Positions 1 through 15,167 of a DNA stretch of 64,000 nt are shown one piece after another. The translations under genes and the position numbers were made by a program. The stretch spans positions 799,239 to 863,238 of the forward strand of contig NZ_ACZN01000015.1 in the NCBI RefSeq assembly GCF_000176135.1, written 5' to 3'. How positions within the stretch are numbered: the stretch's first letter is position 1; each line of letters starts with the position of its first letter. The notes beneath the pieces are model-generated. The model made no database searches. It was not told the origin of the DNA and saw nothing but the letters and a program-made list of their open reading frames with translations. This DNA comes from Vibrio coralliilyticus ATCC BAA-450. GTDB lineage: Bacteria > Pseudomonadota > Gammaproteobacteria > Enterobacterales > Vibrionaceae.

Positions 1-356
1 TTAATTGCAAATGCTGAAATATCAGTACTTCTAACTGTAAGGCCAGCTACAGCTTGCAGAGGAACGTCCACTAGATCGAACTTACCATAGTTAGAGTATT
101 CACCTTCTAACCCTACTACCAACGCCTCGGTTAACTTAAAGTTGTAACCAACGGATAAAGCAAGGCTAGTACTCGATACTTCTTGAAGTGACTGACCACG
201 GAATTCACTGTCTAGATCAGTACTAATGATATCTGCACCTAGATACCAGCCATTTTCAAGGTAACCGCGTTCAGCCTGTTGTACATCTACGTTTTTCGCA
301 CCAACTGCCTGAAATGAAACTGCCGCGACTAGAGCCGCTAATAATTTTTTATTCAT
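1..356 (-). CDS. Outer-membrane beta-barrel protein, 3' part cut by window edge
   Basis: The first 118 codons are visible and the rest lies beyond position 1. The start ATG is at 354-356 on the minus strand. It opens a typical Sec signal peptide (MNKKLLAALVAAVSFQAVGA) cleaved after the A-x-A-like stretch near residue 20. The mature part reads like an eight-stranded OmpA/OmpX-type or porin-like barrel, with alternating strands such as GWYLGADI, SLALSVGYNFKL and ALVVGLEGEYSNYG that end in aromatic or charged turns. The family cannot be fixed from this fragment. It would sit in the outer membrane. No operon partner is visible, and ygjH on the same strand is 165 bases upstream. Confidence 0.75.
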   Translation of the reverse strand, partial: MNKKLLAALVAAVSFQAVGAKNVDVQQAERGYLENGWYLGADIISTDLDSEFRGQSLQEVSSTSLALSVGYNFKLTEALVVGLEGEYSNYGKFDLVDVPLQAVAGLTVRSTDISAFAI

Positions 357-392
357 TATAACTCCTATATATCTTGAACTACTTCATAAAAG

Positions 393-404
393 TTCGCGTG
401 CGAA
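393..404. promoter_or_regulatory. Short perfect dyad upstream of the outer-membrane protein
   Basis: TTCGC-GT-GCGAA is a perfect 5+2+5 inverted repeat about 37 bases upstream of the barrel protein's ATG. The position suits a 5' UTR hairpin or an operator in the 361-521 intergenic stretch. No known regulator is assigned. Confidence 0.3.
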
Positions 405-521
405 TATAGGAATCCCACCAATAAATAAAATCATTAATATTTCATATAATAATCGATATCTCATTATTACTTTAAATATGAATGCTAATTGTACAGTCAG
501 GCTAGCGATACAATCTCTAAG

Positions 522-896
<375 letters not shown>

Positions 897-1018
897 TTAA
901 CACTTAACTCTTACATAACAAGTGGTAAAGATCGCATTTATCGCAGTAAAAAGTGTCTCAAATTGCTTCATTTTCACAAACAGTGTTTAATGTTCAGGTT
1001 CAACTTATGAGGTAAAAC

Positions 1019-2017
1019 ATGGCAACGATAAAGGATGTGGCAAAAGAAGCGGGAGTCTCTATCGCAACGGTTTCACGCGTTATTAATAAATCCCCTAAAG
1101 CCAGCCAGTCGTCCGTTGACTCAGTCACCAAAGCAATGGATAAGCTTGGCTATCGCCCCAACGCTGCGGCGCGTTCACTGGTCAGTCAAAGTACCAATAC
1201 CATGGGTGTGCTGGTTAGTGATGTTTCCGATCCGTTTTTCGGCACTTTAGTCAAAGCTGTCGACACTGTTGCTCATGAGCACGGTAAACATATTTTGATT
1301 GGCAATGGTTATCACGATGCTGAACAAGAGCGAAAAGCGATCGAACTTCTGATCAACAATCGCTGTGATGCCCTCGTCATCCACGCTAAAGGTCTTTCCG
1401 ATGAAGAACTGATTGGCTACGCCAAAGAAGTCAAAGGTATGGTCATCATCAATCGTCATATTCCTCAATTGGCGGAACGTTGTATCTCGCTCGATAACCA
1501 TAAAGGGGCTTACCTAGCAACGGAGTACTTGATTCGTCACGGTCATACCAAGATTGCCTGTGTCGCTTCTAACCACGGAATTGAAGATTCACAACAACGG
1601 GTTGAAGGCTATCTTGCCGCACTGCGAGATCATAATATTGAGTTGCCGAGTAGCTATATCGAATACGGTGAACCGAATAACGATGGTGGTGAAATTGCAA
1701 TGACCAATCTGCTAACCAAATCGTTAGAGATCACTGGCGTTGTCGCATACAACGACTACATGGCCGCTGGCGCTTTGTCCGTTCTGGATGAAAATGGGAT
1801 TCAGGTACCGCAGCAGGTATCGATGATGGGTTTTGATGATGGACTGATCGCTCGCTACGTCCACCCTCGTCTGAGTACCGTGCGCTACCCAATTCAAATG
1901 ATGGCAGATAAGGCCGCACGCCTTGCGTTGTCGTATGCTCGTCAAGAGCCTGCCGATAATGACACCATTATCTTCTCGCCAACGGTGGTACGACGAAATT
2001 CCGTTGAGCGACTATAG
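1019..2017 (+). CDS. galR: LacI-family repressor GalR/GalS type
   Basis: This 332-residue protein starts with a LacI-family helix-turn-helix (residues 3-22, IKDVAKEAGVSIATVSRVIN) and hinge helix (PNAAARSLVSQ). The rest is a periplasmic-binding-like sensor core with GVLVSDVSDPFFG, GHTKIACV and GFDDGLIARYVHPRLSTVRYP. The length and wording fit GalR/GalS, which represses galactose genes until galactose binds. It converges on galETKM, with a shared terminator between them. A perfect GalR-type operator stands before galE (6643-6658). GalR versus GalS cannot be decided by eye. Confidence 0.88.
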   Translation: MATIKDVAKEAGVSIATVSRVINKSPKASQSSVDSVTKAMDKLGYRPNAAARSLVSQSTNTMGVLVSDVSDPFFGTLVKAVDTVAHEHGKHILIGNGYHDAEQERKAIELLINNRCDALVIHAKGLSDEELIGYAKEVKGMVIINRHIPQLAERCISLDNHKGAYLATEYLIRHGHTKIACVASNHGIEDSQQRVEGYLAALRDHNIELPSSYIEYGEPNNDGGEIAMTNLLTKSLEITGVVAYNDYMAAGALSVLDENGIQVPQQVSMMGFDDGLIARYVHPRLSTVRYPIQMMADKAARLALSYARQEPADNDTIIFSPTVVRRNSVERL

Positions 2018-2026
2018 CAATTAACA

Positions 2027-2053
2027 AAGAAGGCGCTGTCTCAGCGCCTTCTT
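2027..2053. terminator. Bidirectional terminator between galR and galM
   Basis: AAGAAGGCGCTG, a 3-base loop (TCT) and CAGCGCCTTCTT form a perfect stem. A-rich and T-rich flanks let it serve both convergent units. Confidence 0.85.
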
Positions 2054-2072
2054 GATATTTAGCCTTCTATTT

Positions 2073-3131
2073 TTAACACTCAAACGCGTAAACCGTCGAG
2101 TAACAGTACTCTTGATTCGGTTTGAGAATACAGCTCGGTTGAGGCCACTCTGGGTGGTTCGGTGAGTCAGGCAAAAATTGAGTTTCTAGCGCCACCCCAG
2201 CGTAGTCTGAATACGTGCTACCACTGCGGCTAGGTGTACCTTCTAACCAGTTTCCCGTATACAGTTGAAGCGCGGGTTTATCGGTGATTACACTCATCTT
2301 CACTTTGCCATCCTGACTCGATAAACGGGCGATAGGCTGACGTTTATTGCGTTTAGGATCGAAGTAGAAGCTGTGATCATACCCCTTAGAGATTTGCTGC
2401 TGCCCATCAAGTAAAAAGTCCTGACGAATGACTTTCTGCCATCTAAAGTCAAACCCAGTACCATCGACTAAAGACAATGAACCATGTGGAATGCCAACTT
2501 CAGATGTCGGCAAGTAATAGTCGGCGTCGACTTGCAGAAGATGCTCACGTCCGTCAATACCGGATTCAGCACCATGAAGGTTAAAGTAGGCATGATTGGT
2601 TAAGTTGACCGGCGTTGCTTTATCTGTCGTTGCCAGATAACGAATTTCGACCTGATTGTCTTCGCTCAGCGAATAGCAAACGGACGCATCTAAGTTGCCA
2701 GGAAAGCCCTGCTCGCCATCCTTAGACTGATAGCTGAACACCACCTTACTTTGACTTTGCTCGACAATTTTCCAGCGCACTTTATCCATTCCGACTGTAC
2801 CACCATGTAAGCAGTTACCAGCCTGATTGGTTGTGACTTGATAGGTCTCCCCTTCCAACTCAAAACAACCTTTGGCAATGCGGTTTGCGTAGCGCCCTAC
2901 TGTTACCCCCAAGTAACTTTGTTGAGCTTGAAAGTCAGACATGGCCCCAACACCAAGTAAGACTTCGCGTTGCTCGCCGCACGCCAAAGGTAGCTGACAA
3001 CTGAGCCAGGTGGCTCCGATGTCCATCAACACAATGCTACCCCCTGCAGCATTGGTCAATTCCACAAGCTGAGCAGGCTGACCGTCAAAAGCTGGCTGCT
3101 CAGTCATTGTCACAAATAAGGATGATTTCAT
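2073..3131 (-). CDS. galM: Aldose 1-epimerase (mutarotase)
   Basis: This 352-residue protein interconverts alpha and beta anomers of galactose and glucose so that GalK receives alpha-D-galactose. It has the mutarotase signatures VTVGRYANRIAKGCF, CLHGGTVGMDKVRW (catalytic-site His), VNLTNHAYFNLHG (catalytic His region) and the C-terminal LETQFLPDSPNHPEWPQP stretch with the catalytic Glu. AAGGA precedes the ATG. It is the last gene of galETKM, only 9 bases after the galK stop, and ends at the terminator shared with galR. It acts in the cytoplasm. Confidence 0.95.
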   Translation of the reverse strand: MKSSLFVTMTEQPAFDGQPAQLVELTNAAGGSIVLMDIGATWLSCQLPLACGEQREVLLGVGAMSDFQAQQSYLGVTVGRYANRIAKGCFELEGETYQVTTNQAGNCLHGGTVGMDKVRWKIVEQSQSKVVFSYQSKDGEQGFPGNLDASVCYSLSEDNQVEIRYLATTDKATPVNLTNHAYFNLHGAESGIDGREHLLQVDADYYLPTSEVGIPHGSLSLVDGTGFDFRWQKVIRQDFLLDGQQQISKGYDHSFYFDPKRNKRQPIARLSSQDGKVKMSVITDKPALQLYTGNWLEGTPSRSGSTYSDYAGVALETQFLPDSPNHPEWPQPSCILKPNQEYCYSTVYAFEC

Positions 3132-3140
3132 GGTTGGTCC

Positions 3141-4301
3141 TTATAAGACTTCGACTAAGCCAGCACCACTTTTAGCCTGACAAACATAGATAGATTCTTT
3201 TAGCCCTGTCGCCGCGTGGTACTGGCTCTCAACCGCTTCCGTCACTTTATCTACTAGTGCGGGCGGTACTAAAGCCACAATACAACCGCCGAAGCCACCA
3301 CCTGTCATACGTACACCGCCTTGCTCACCAATCACGGACTTAACAATCTCAACTAAAGTGTCGACCTCAAACACAGTAATCTCAAAATCATCGCGCATCG
3401 AAGCATGAGACTGAGCCATCAACTCTCCCATACGTGTAAGGTCATTGGCTCTTAATGCATCAGCGGCTTCAAGCGTACGGTCATTTTCAGTAATGACATG
3501 GCGAGCGCGTTTGGCAACAACGTCATCAAGTATGTCAGACTGTGCATTAAATTGCTCAATGGTGACATCACGTAACGCTTTAACACCGAAACGCTGTGCA
3601 GCAGTCTCACACTGCTCACGTCGGGTGTTGTATTCACTCCCCACTAAACCGCGCTGTTTATTACTGTTAATGATCATCACGGCCACGTCTTCTGGCATAG
3701 AAACGGGCTGTGTTTCCAGAGAACGGCAATCCAGCAGCATAGCGTGGTTTTCCATTGCCTCAGCCGAAATCATCTGATCCATAATCCCGCAGTTGCAGCC
3801 GACGAATTCGTTTTCTGCCTGTTGGCCATTAAGTGCAACTTCTGCCTGAGTCATTTCAAGGTTGTAGAGTACCTTAAACGTCTGACCAATCACGACTTCA
3901 AGTGCAGCCGAGGAACTCAGCCCAGCCCCCTGAGGGACATTACCACTAACGGCAAGATCAGCACCTTGGATGTCATAACCGCGCTGCAGTAAAAACTTCA
4001 CCACACCCCGGATGTAATTCGCCCACATCTTGTCTTGTTGGAAAGTGATTTCTTCAGTGATGTCAAACTCATCCACCTGATCATCATAATCAACCGCAAT
4101 GACACGGACTCGACTGTCATCTCGTTTTGCAGCCGCCACTACCGTCTGATAGTTAATGGCACATGGTAGGACAAAACCATCATTGTAATCGGTGTGCTCT
4201 CCAATCAGGTTGACTCGCCCTGGCGCCTGAATAATGTGGCTGGGTTGGTAATTCAGCACCTGTGTAAACGATGCTTTTACTGCTTGAGTGAGTTCTGACA
4301 T
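3141..4301 (-). CDS. galK: Galactokinase
   Basis: This 386-residue GHMP-family kinase phosphorylates galactose at C1 with ATP, the first committed Leloir step. The galactokinase signature [12 protein letters not shown] is at residues 28-39, the GHMP ATP-binding loop [13 protein letters not shown] at 123-135, the catalytic Asp in MDQM at about 175, and the C-terminal TGGGFGGC motif at 333-340. An AGGAA box precedes the ATG. It lies third in galETKM, 111 bases after galT and 9 bases before galM. All key residues seen are intact. Confidence 0.97.
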   Translation of the reverse strand: MSELTQAVKASFTQVLNYQPSHIIQAPGRVNLIGEHTDYNDGFVLPCAINYQTVVAAAKRDDSRVRVIAVDYDDQVDEFDITEEITFQQDKMWANYIRGVVKFLLQRGYDIQGADLAVSGNVPQGAGLSSSAALEVVIGQTFKVLYNLEMTQAEVALNGQQAENEFVGCNCGIMDQMISAEAMENHAMLLDCRSLETQPVSMPEDVAVMIINSNKQRGLVGSEYNTRREQCETAAQRFGVKALRDVTIEQFNAQSDILDDVVAKRARHVITENDRTLEAADALRANDLTRMGELMAQSHASMRDDFEITVFEVDTLVEIVKSVIGEQGGVRMTGGGFGGCIVALVPPALVDKVTEAVESQYHAATGLKESIYVCQAKSGAGLVEVL

Positions 4302-4392
4302 ATTAGATTCCTAGCCTTAAGTTGTTAGTTTTCAGTGATCAATAGTCACCACCGAAAATTTGATTCGTCACATCTCTATTGGGTAAAGGTTA

Positions 4393-4410
4393 CCGCTCAA
4401 AATAGAGCGG
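4393..4410. promoter_or_regulatory. Intercistronic hairpin between galT and galK
   Basis: CCGCTC-AAAATA-GAGCGG is a perfect 6-bp stem just after the galT stop. No U-run follows on the minus strand, so it is more likely an mRNA-stability or processing hairpin than a full terminator. It fills most of the only long gap inside the gal operon. Confidence 0.5.
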
Positions 4411-4412
4411 AA

Positions 4413-5465
4413 TTATCCTTCTTTGTAGTGCACATCACTGACGTCACGCAGGCGCTGCGCCGCTTGTTCAGCAGTCAAGTCACGTTGACTCTCCGCGAGC
4501 ATCTCGTACCCGACCATAAACTTACGCACTGAGGCACTGCGCAGTAGTGGCGGGTAGAACAACGCATGCAATTGCCAATGTTCAATATCCGTTCCTTGTT
4601 CAAAGAAAGGCGCGTAATGCCAGCCCATGGAATATGGAAAAGAGCACTGGAACAGGTTGTCATAACGGCTCGTGAGCTTTTTGATTGCTACGGCAAGATC
4701 ATCACGCTGCGCTTCGCTCAGCTCATTCATGCGGCGGATATGAGTTTTCGGTAATAACATGGTCTCAAACGGCCAAGCCGCCCAGTACGGCACCAATGCC
4801 ACCCAATGCTCGGTTTCGACCACAATACGTGAACCATCTTTTAGCTCAGCGTCTACGTAATCGACCAAAAGATTGGAGCCATGTTCGTCGTGATACGCTT
4901 TTAAGTGATGCTCTTTACGTTCAATTTCGTTGGGTAAAAAGCTATTGGCCCAGATTTGTCCGTGCGGGTGAGGCTGTGAACAACCCATGGTTTCGCCCTT
5001 GTTCTCAAACGCTTGTACCCACACGTACTCTTGACCCAGCTCTTCAATTTGCTCATTCCAGGTATCAATAACACCGCGGATCTTTTCCACTGGCAGCTCT
5101 GGCAATGTTTTGCTGTGGTCTGGAGAAAAACAGATCACTCGACTTAATCCGCGAGCACCCTGAGTTTTAAACAATGGGCTGTTAGATTGCGGTGCCTCAG
5201 GCGAATCCGTCATCAAAGCGGCAAAATCATTGGTAAACACATACGTCCCCTGATAATCCGGGTTTACATCACCAGAGATTCTCTCGTTTGTCGGACACAG
5301 AAAACATTTCTCGTCATAGCGCGGAAGCTCATCAACCGCTGGACTTTCATCAGCACCACTCCAAGGGCGTTTCGCTCTGTGTGGTGAGACCAATATCCAC
5401 TGACCTGTCAGTGGGTTGTAGCGGCGATGTGGGTGATCCACAGGGTTAAACTCAATCTTCGACAT
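4413..5465 (-). CDS. galT: Galactose-1-phosphate uridylyltransferase
   Basis: This 350-residue enzyme swaps galactose-1-P with the glucose-1-P of UDP-glucose. It is a HIT-superfamily class I GalT. The active-site HPHGQ motif is at residues 166-170 (nucleophile His168) and the zinc-ligand pair CFLC at 54-57. [11 protein letters not shown] and the H-x-H of the C-terminal half also match. It is second in galETKM, 61 bases after galE. The operon order and intact motifs support a working Leloir pathway. Confidence 0.97.
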   Translation of the reverse strand: MSKIEFNPVDHPHRRYNPLTGQWILVSPHRAKRPWSGADESPAVDELPRYDEKCFLCPTNERISGDVNPDYQGTYVFTNDFAALMTDSPEAPQSNSPLFKTQGARGLSRVICFSPDHSKTLPELPVEKIRGVIDTWNEQIEELGQEYVWVQAFENKGETMGCSQPHPHGQIWANSFLPNEIERKEHHLKAYHDEHGSNLLVDYVDAELKDGSRIVVETEHWVALVPYWAAWPFETMLLPKTHIRRMNELSEAQRDDLAVAIKKLTSRYDNLFQCSFPYSMGWHYAPFFEQGTDIEHWQLHALFYPPLLRSASVRKFMVGYEMLAESQRDLTAEQAAQRLRDVSDVHYKEG

Positions 5466-5526
5466 CTCAATTACTCAACTTAAAAAATTCAATCTTGTGC
5501 TGCATTTCAATCAGGATCAGTCGCAC

Positions 5527-6546
5527 CTAAACATCGGGATACCCGGACGGGTTGTCCGATTGCCAGCGCCAAGTATCCGCGCTCATCTCCGCCACACTGC
5601 GCGTCGCTTTCCAGCCCAGTTCCTGCTCGGCCTTTTCAGTACTTGCCCAACACTCCGCAATGTCACCCGGTCGACGCGGACACAACTCGTAAGGCACTGG
5701 CTTTCCACAAGCAGCGCCAAACGCATCCACCATCTCAAGTACGCTGGAACCTCGGCCCGTACCTAGGTTATAGATGTGTAGCCCAGCTTGTTCACCGACT
5801 GACTTTAAGGCCGCAATATGACCATCGGCTAAATCCATAACATGAATATAATCACGTACTCCAGTGCCATCTGGGGTTGGATAATCATCACCAAACACCG
5901 ATAACTTTTCTCGGCGCCCAACGGCCACTTGAGCAATGAATGGCATCAAATTGTTTGGGATGCCTTGCGGGTCTTCGCCCATAGTGCCGGACGGATGAGC
6001 CCCGACCGGGTTGAAGTAACGCAATAAGGTAATACTCCAGCTATCATCGGCTGCGAAAAGATCACTTAAGCATTGCTCCACCATGTATTTGCTACGGCCA
6101 TAAGGGTTGGTCGTGGCGCCGGTTGGCGAGTCTTCCGTAATCGGAACTACCTCAGGGTCGCCATAAACGGTCGCGGAAGAACTGAAGACTATGCTCTTTA
6201 CACCAGCTTTGCGCATCGCACGCGCCAGCACCAAAGAGCCATTCACATTGTTGTCGTAGTACTCAAGTGGTTTTTGGACTGACTCCCCCACCGCTTTCAG
6301 ACCAGCGAAGTGAATGACCGCGCCAATCTGATGCTGCTCAAAAACGCTATCCAGAAAAGCTTCGTCACGAATGTCGCCCTGATGAAAGCACGGTCGCTGG
6401 CCTGTAAGCGCTTCGATTCGATCTAACACCGCCTGTTTCGCATTACATAAGTTATCAATGATGATCGGTTCCATGCCCGCATCAATCATCTGCACGCAGG
6501 TATGACTGCCGATGTAACCCATTCCACCTGTGACTAGTACTTTCAC
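5527..6546 (-). CDS. galE: UDP-glucose 4-epimerase
   Basis: This extended short-chain dehydrogenase interconverts UDP-galactose and UDP-glucose using bound NAD. I start it at the GTG at 6544-6546, giving 339 residues beginning VKVLVTGGMGYIGSH. AGAGG lies about 7 bases upstream and this matches the usual length of 338. A longer in-frame reading from 6606 would add 20 residues with no family match. The Rossmann GGMGYIGS is at 7-14 and the catalytic pair Tyr149/Lys153 is in NPYGRSKYMVE. It is the first gene of galETKM, behind a GalR-type operator. Confidence 0.95.
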   Translation of the reverse strand: MKVLVTGGMGYIGSHTCVQMIDAGMEPIIIDNLCNAKQAVLDRIEALTGQRPCFHQGDIRDEAFLDSVFEQHQIGAVIHFAGLKAVGESVQKPLEYYDNNVNGSLVLARAMRKAGVKSIVFSSSATVYGDPEVVPITEDSPTGATTNPYGRSKYMVEQCLSDLFAADDSWSITLLRYFNPVGAHPSGTMGEDPQGIPNNLMPFIAQVAVGRREKLSVFGDDYPTPDGTGVRDYIHVMDLADGHIAALKSVGEQAGLHIYNLGTGRGSSVLEMVDAFGAACGKPVPYELCPRRPGDIAECWASTEKAEQELGWKATRSVAEMSADTWRWQSDNPSGYPDV

Positions 6547-6614
6547 TCTTGCCTCTCTGTCTAAACGCCTAGTGTGTGATCTTCGGTTCGCTGAAAAGTC
6601 TAGCAATCAACAAG

Positions 6615-6631
6615 GATCACTTTCCGTGATC
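6615..6631. promoter_or_regulatory. GATCAC/GTGATC dyad upstream of galE
   Basis: GATCAC-TTTCC-GTGATC is a perfect 6+5+6 inverted repeat between the galE start and its GalR-type operator. It is not a CRP site, because the half-sites point the wrong way. It could be a second operator or a leader hairpin. Confidence 0.35.
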
Positions 6632-6642
6632 AAACTCTCATT

Positions 6643-6658
6643 GTGTAAACGTTTCCAC
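6643..6658. promoter_or_regulatory. GalR-type operator for galETKM
   Basis: GTGTAAACGTTTCCAC matches every fixed position of the known GalR/GalS consensus GTGKAANCGNTTNCAC. It is centred about 105 bases upstream of the galE GTG start. GalR binding here should repress galETKM in the absence of galactose. Confidence 0.85.
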
Positions 6659-6789
6659 AAATTATCATTTAGACTCAAGTATAGCCAATCAAGTAAAAGC
6701 GAATAGGTAAATGCAATATTGTTAAGTTTAATTAGTGGAATACTTGCTCACAGTGACACTCTGTTGCCTTACACATTCCTGGTCAGAAA

Positions 6790-6799
6790 TTTTTACTAA
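6790..6799. promoter_or_regulatory. Half copy of the shared palindrome before ebgR
   Basis: TTTTTACTAA equals the right half of the ebgA palindrome, but the left half is degenerate here. It lies about 90 bases before the ebgR start. Autoregulation of ebgR is plausible; the single half-site makes this weak. Confidence 0.35.
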
Positions 6800-6847
6800 A
6801 AATTATTACAAGCGTATGAGGATTGTTTACAATGGCGGAAACAGTGA

Positions 6848-7873
<1,026 letters not shown>

Positions 7874-7898
7874 TCGCCACTCCCCTTTTCCGTTATAT

Positions 7899-7924
7899 AA
7901 AGCGCTGATTTTCAGCGCTTTTTT
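7899..7924 (+). terminator. Terminator after ebgR
   Basis: AAGCGCTGA-TTT-TCAGCGCTT followed by TTTT is a strong intrinsic terminator 27 bases after the ebgR stop. It separates ebgR from ebgAC. Confidence 0.88.
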
Positions 7925-8051
7925 ATTATCAGCAACAAATAGCCATCCACACTACGTCACTGTTTTACTGATTTTTACCCTCTCGGTAATCACTCCTTTA
8001 CCCAGATCACAGCTTTCAGATAGATCGCTCAATAATTAGTGATCAAGTTAA

Positions 8052-8067
8052 AGTAAAACGTTTTCAC
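8052..8067. promoter_or_regulatory. GalR-like site before ebgA (one half perfect)
   Basis: AGTAAAACGTTTTCAC has a right half that fits the GalR consensus at all eight positions. The left half keeps only the AA and central C. This may let GalR influence ebgA, or it may be a degenerate LacI-family site. Confidence 0.4.
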
Positions 8068-8075
8068 ACATTTTT

Positions 8076-8094
8076 TTAGTAAAATTTTTACTAA
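8076..8094. promoter_or_regulatory. Palindromic operator before ebgA (shared motif copy 2)
   Basis: TTAGTAAAATTTTTACTAA is a perfect 9+1+9 palindrome about 140 bases before the ebgA start. It is the longest copy of the motif seen near ygjH and ygjK. It is most likely the EbgR operator, given its place directly downstream of ebgR. Confidence 0.65.
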
Positions 8095-8205
8095 CATATT
8101 TTCCAGATAGTCAAAAAAAGACTTTTACTCACTATTACGTCGGCATAGCCAATTCACTTTGAATCAGTGTGAGTGTATTCACCACCAGACTTTTTCAAAG
8201 CGTAA

Positions 8206-11780
<3,575 letters not shown>

Positions 11781-11794
11781 CCCTGAATAATAAT

Positions 11795-11818
11795 CGGGCC
11801 AGACACTGAATCTGGCCC
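11795..11818 (+). promoter_or_regulatory. Hairpin between ebgC and ygjI
   Basis: GGGCCAGA, a short loop and TCTGGCCC form a strong 8-bp stem without a T-run. It may slow transcription or protect the ebgAC message, so ygjI could be transcribed at a lower level. Confidence 0.45.
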
Positions 11819-11860
11819 ACAGCAACTATCACGCTCACGAGCAATTGGGCGTATAATTGA

Positions 11861-13309
<1,449 letters not shown>

Positions 13310-13335
13310 TACTTAGGCTTAAACGTGACTCATAA

Positions 13336-13367
13336 AAAAGCCCTTACCTAAAATGGTAAGGGCTTTT
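13336..13367. terminator. Bidirectional terminator between ygjI and the TetR gene
   Basis: AAAAGCCCTTACC, a TAAAAT loop and GGTAAGGGCTTTT form a perfect stem with A and T tracts on both sides, between convergent genes. Confidence 0.88.
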
Positions 13368-13377
13368 CTAATTTTGT

Positions 13378-13989
13378 TTAAACGCGATACTGACTCATAA
13401 ACAATCTTGCGGTTTGCTCAGCCAGCACCCTCGACTCTTGCTTACTCAGAGACGCTTTCATACCGAGAACCTGAGGCCAAAACGCACTGCCTTTGACCAA
13501 ACTATGCAATTGGGTACTCGCGACAACGATATCGTCCATCGCAAGGGTTTGCTTCTCTGCTTGCTCATTCAGCCAACGAAACAACGCTGTCTCTTGCTTC
13601 GACATCTTCTCTTCTTGTTCTTTAAGCTCATCAGGCTTATAGAAAAAATACCCCAGAGCGACTTTCGCCAAATCAACATAGTGAGGGTCAGTCACCACGT
13701 TGATTTCACTTTCAAGCAGAGCAACAAGCTGCTGCTCTAAATCCAATTCAACAAGACCTGCAACTTCATGATCTGCCATCGAAGTTCGCCACAGCTCTGA
13801 CAGCAATTCCATGACAATCGCTTCTTTCGATTCAAAATGATTGTAAACCGTTCTCTTAGAGACCTCTGCCATAGCAGACAGCTTATCCATGCTGGTATTT
13901 TGCACACCAAATTCCTGAAAAGCCTGTTTTGCCGCAACTAATATCGCTTCACGTTTAATTTCGCTACGACCTTTTTTTCTCACTTTCAT
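13378..13989 (-). CDS. TetR/AcrR-family regulator
   Basis: This 203-residue protein has an N-terminal TetR HTH (residues ~9-55: REAILVAAKQAFQEFGVQNT, then MDKLSAMAEVSKRTVYNHF). The C-terminal ligand domain has a long helical part with EEKMSKQETALFRWLNEQAEKQ. It is divergent from the MBL-fold lipoprotein gene. A 23-base inverted repeat (14062-14084) in the 110-base intergenic gap is a natural operator for it. Its ligand is unknown. Confidence 0.85.
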   Translation of the reverse strand: MKVRKKGRSEIKREAILVAAKQAFQEFGVQNTSMDKLSAMAEVSKRTVYNHFESKEAIVMELLSELWRTSMADHEVAGLVELDLEQQLVALLESEINVVTDPHYVDLAKVALGYFFYKPDELKEQEEKMSKQETALFRWLNEQAEKQTLAMDDIVVASTQLHSLVKGSAFWPQVLGMKASLSKQESRVLAEQTARLFMSQYRV

Positions 13990-14061
13990 AGAGTTAACGA
14001 TCCTACTTCATTCCGCTGCGATCTATTTTACACCAAGCAGTTTACTTTAAAAGCAAAGCAT

Positions 14062-14084
14062 GTAAACTACACCGTATAGTTTAC
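14062..14084. promoter_or_regulatory. TetR-type operator between the regulator and the MBL lipoprotein
   Basis: GTAAACTA-CACCGTA-TAGTTTAC is a perfect 8+7+8 inverted repeat ending 15 bases before the lipoprotein ATG. An extra copy of the half-site (AGTTTACTTTA) begins about 14039. Size and position fit a TetR repressor that also controls itself. Confidence 0.7.
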
Positions 14085-14099
14085 TTTAGGATAAACCAT

Positions 14100-15155
14100 A
14101 TGAAACGCGCATTGTTAGCCACTGTAGGAGCGATAATTATGACTACCTCAATCATTTCTTGTACCAGTTCTGACAAGGCTTCTGGTAAGCAATATCCTGA
14201 GAAATTTGCTAATACGGAGCTAGAGTACAAAAGCGGATTTGGTGACATTCTTAAGATCACGAAAGCTTATTTCACCACTGAACGCCTTAACCCAACGCCA
14301 ACGTTTGAGCTGCCAGTCCACGCGATCAGCACTGATCAGTTAACCAATGAACAGCAAGACGTGCTATATCGTTTGGGTCATTCGAGTATTGCAATGAAGA
14401 TCGACCAACAGTTAATCCTGACCGATCCTGTATTTAGTGAGCGCGCATCCCCCGTGCAGTGGGCAGGACCAAAGCGTTTCCATCAACCGCCGATTTCATT
14501 GCAAGAGCTACCAAACATTGATGCCGTTCTGATCAGCCATGACCATTACGATCACTTGGATAAAGCGTCGATCAAAACACTGACAGATAAAGTCGACGTA
14601 TTTCTTGTCCCGCTTAAAATTGGTCAAACACTGAGAGAGTGGAATGTCCCAGAAGAAAAGATCATTGAGCTTAACTGGTGGGAATCACATGTTCACAATG
14701 GCGTCGAATATGTACTGACACCAACACAACACTTCTCTGGCCGCGGCTTAACCGATCGCGACGGCACCCTGTGGGGCAGTTGGGTCATCAATGGACAGCA
14801 ACATAAAGTGTTCTTTAGTGGTGATTCTGGCTACTTCTCTGGCTTTAAAGAGATTGGCGATAAATATGGTCCGTTTGATTTCACCATGATAGAGACAGGG
14901 GCATACAACACTCTGTGGGCAGACATCCATATGTTCCCAGAACAAAGCGTTCAGGCACACATCGACCTAAAGGGTAAGGTCATGATGCCAATTCACAACG
15001 GCACCTTTGATCTCGCCATGCACGATTGGAATGAGCCAATGCAGCAAGCGATGGAGATCAGTGAACAACGCGGTGTAACCATGGTGAGCCCTGAGTTTGG
15101 TCAACGGGTCGAGCTTTCCCAGCCATTGCCAATCAAACCTTGGTGGAATTTGTAA
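14100..15155 (+). CDS. MBL-fold metallohydrolase lipoprotein (NAPE-PLD/UlaG-like)
   Basis: This 351-residue protein starts with a lipoprotein signal ending IISC (lipidated Cys21). The body is a metallo-beta-lactamase fold with the zinc motif HDHYDH at residues 147-152. Further metal ligands are in PTQHFSGRG, FSGDSGYF and the late MPIHNGTFDLA. This arrangement resembles the NAPE-phospholipase D / UlaG branch of phosphodiesterases. It is predicted to sit in the periplasm on a membrane. The YfeK-like gene follows after 12 bases, and TetR control is likely. The substrate is not known. Confidence 0.82.
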   Translation: MKRALLATVGAIIMTTSIISCTSSDKASGKQYPEKFANTELEYKSGFGDILKITKAYFTTERLNPTPTFELPVHAISTDQLTNEQQDVLYRLGHSSIAMKIDQQLILTDPVFSERASPVQWAGPKRFHQPPISLQELPNIDAVLISHDHYDHLDKASIKTLTDKVDVFLVPLKIGQTLREWNVPEEKIIELNWWESHVHNGVEYVLTPTQHFSGRGLTDRDGTLWGSWVINGQQHKVFFSGDSGYFSGFKEIGDKYGPFDFTMIETGAYNTLWADIHMFPEQSVQAHIDLKGKVMMPIHNGTFDLAMHDWNEPMQQAMEISEQRGVTMVSPEFGQRVELSQPLPIKPWWNL

Positions 15156-15167
15156 AAAGAGGCTGCA

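Noticed and set aside
5527..6606. Longer galE reading from 6606
   Set aside because: The extra 20 residues have no family match; the GTG at 6546 has an RBS and gives the normal length.
6615..6631. GATCAC-TTTCC-GTGATC as a CRP site
   Set aside because: CRP sites read TGTGA-N6-TCACA; here the half-sites are in the opposite order.
11795..11818. Full terminator between ebgC and ygjI
   Set aside because: A strong stem is present but no T-run follows, so complete termination is not supported.
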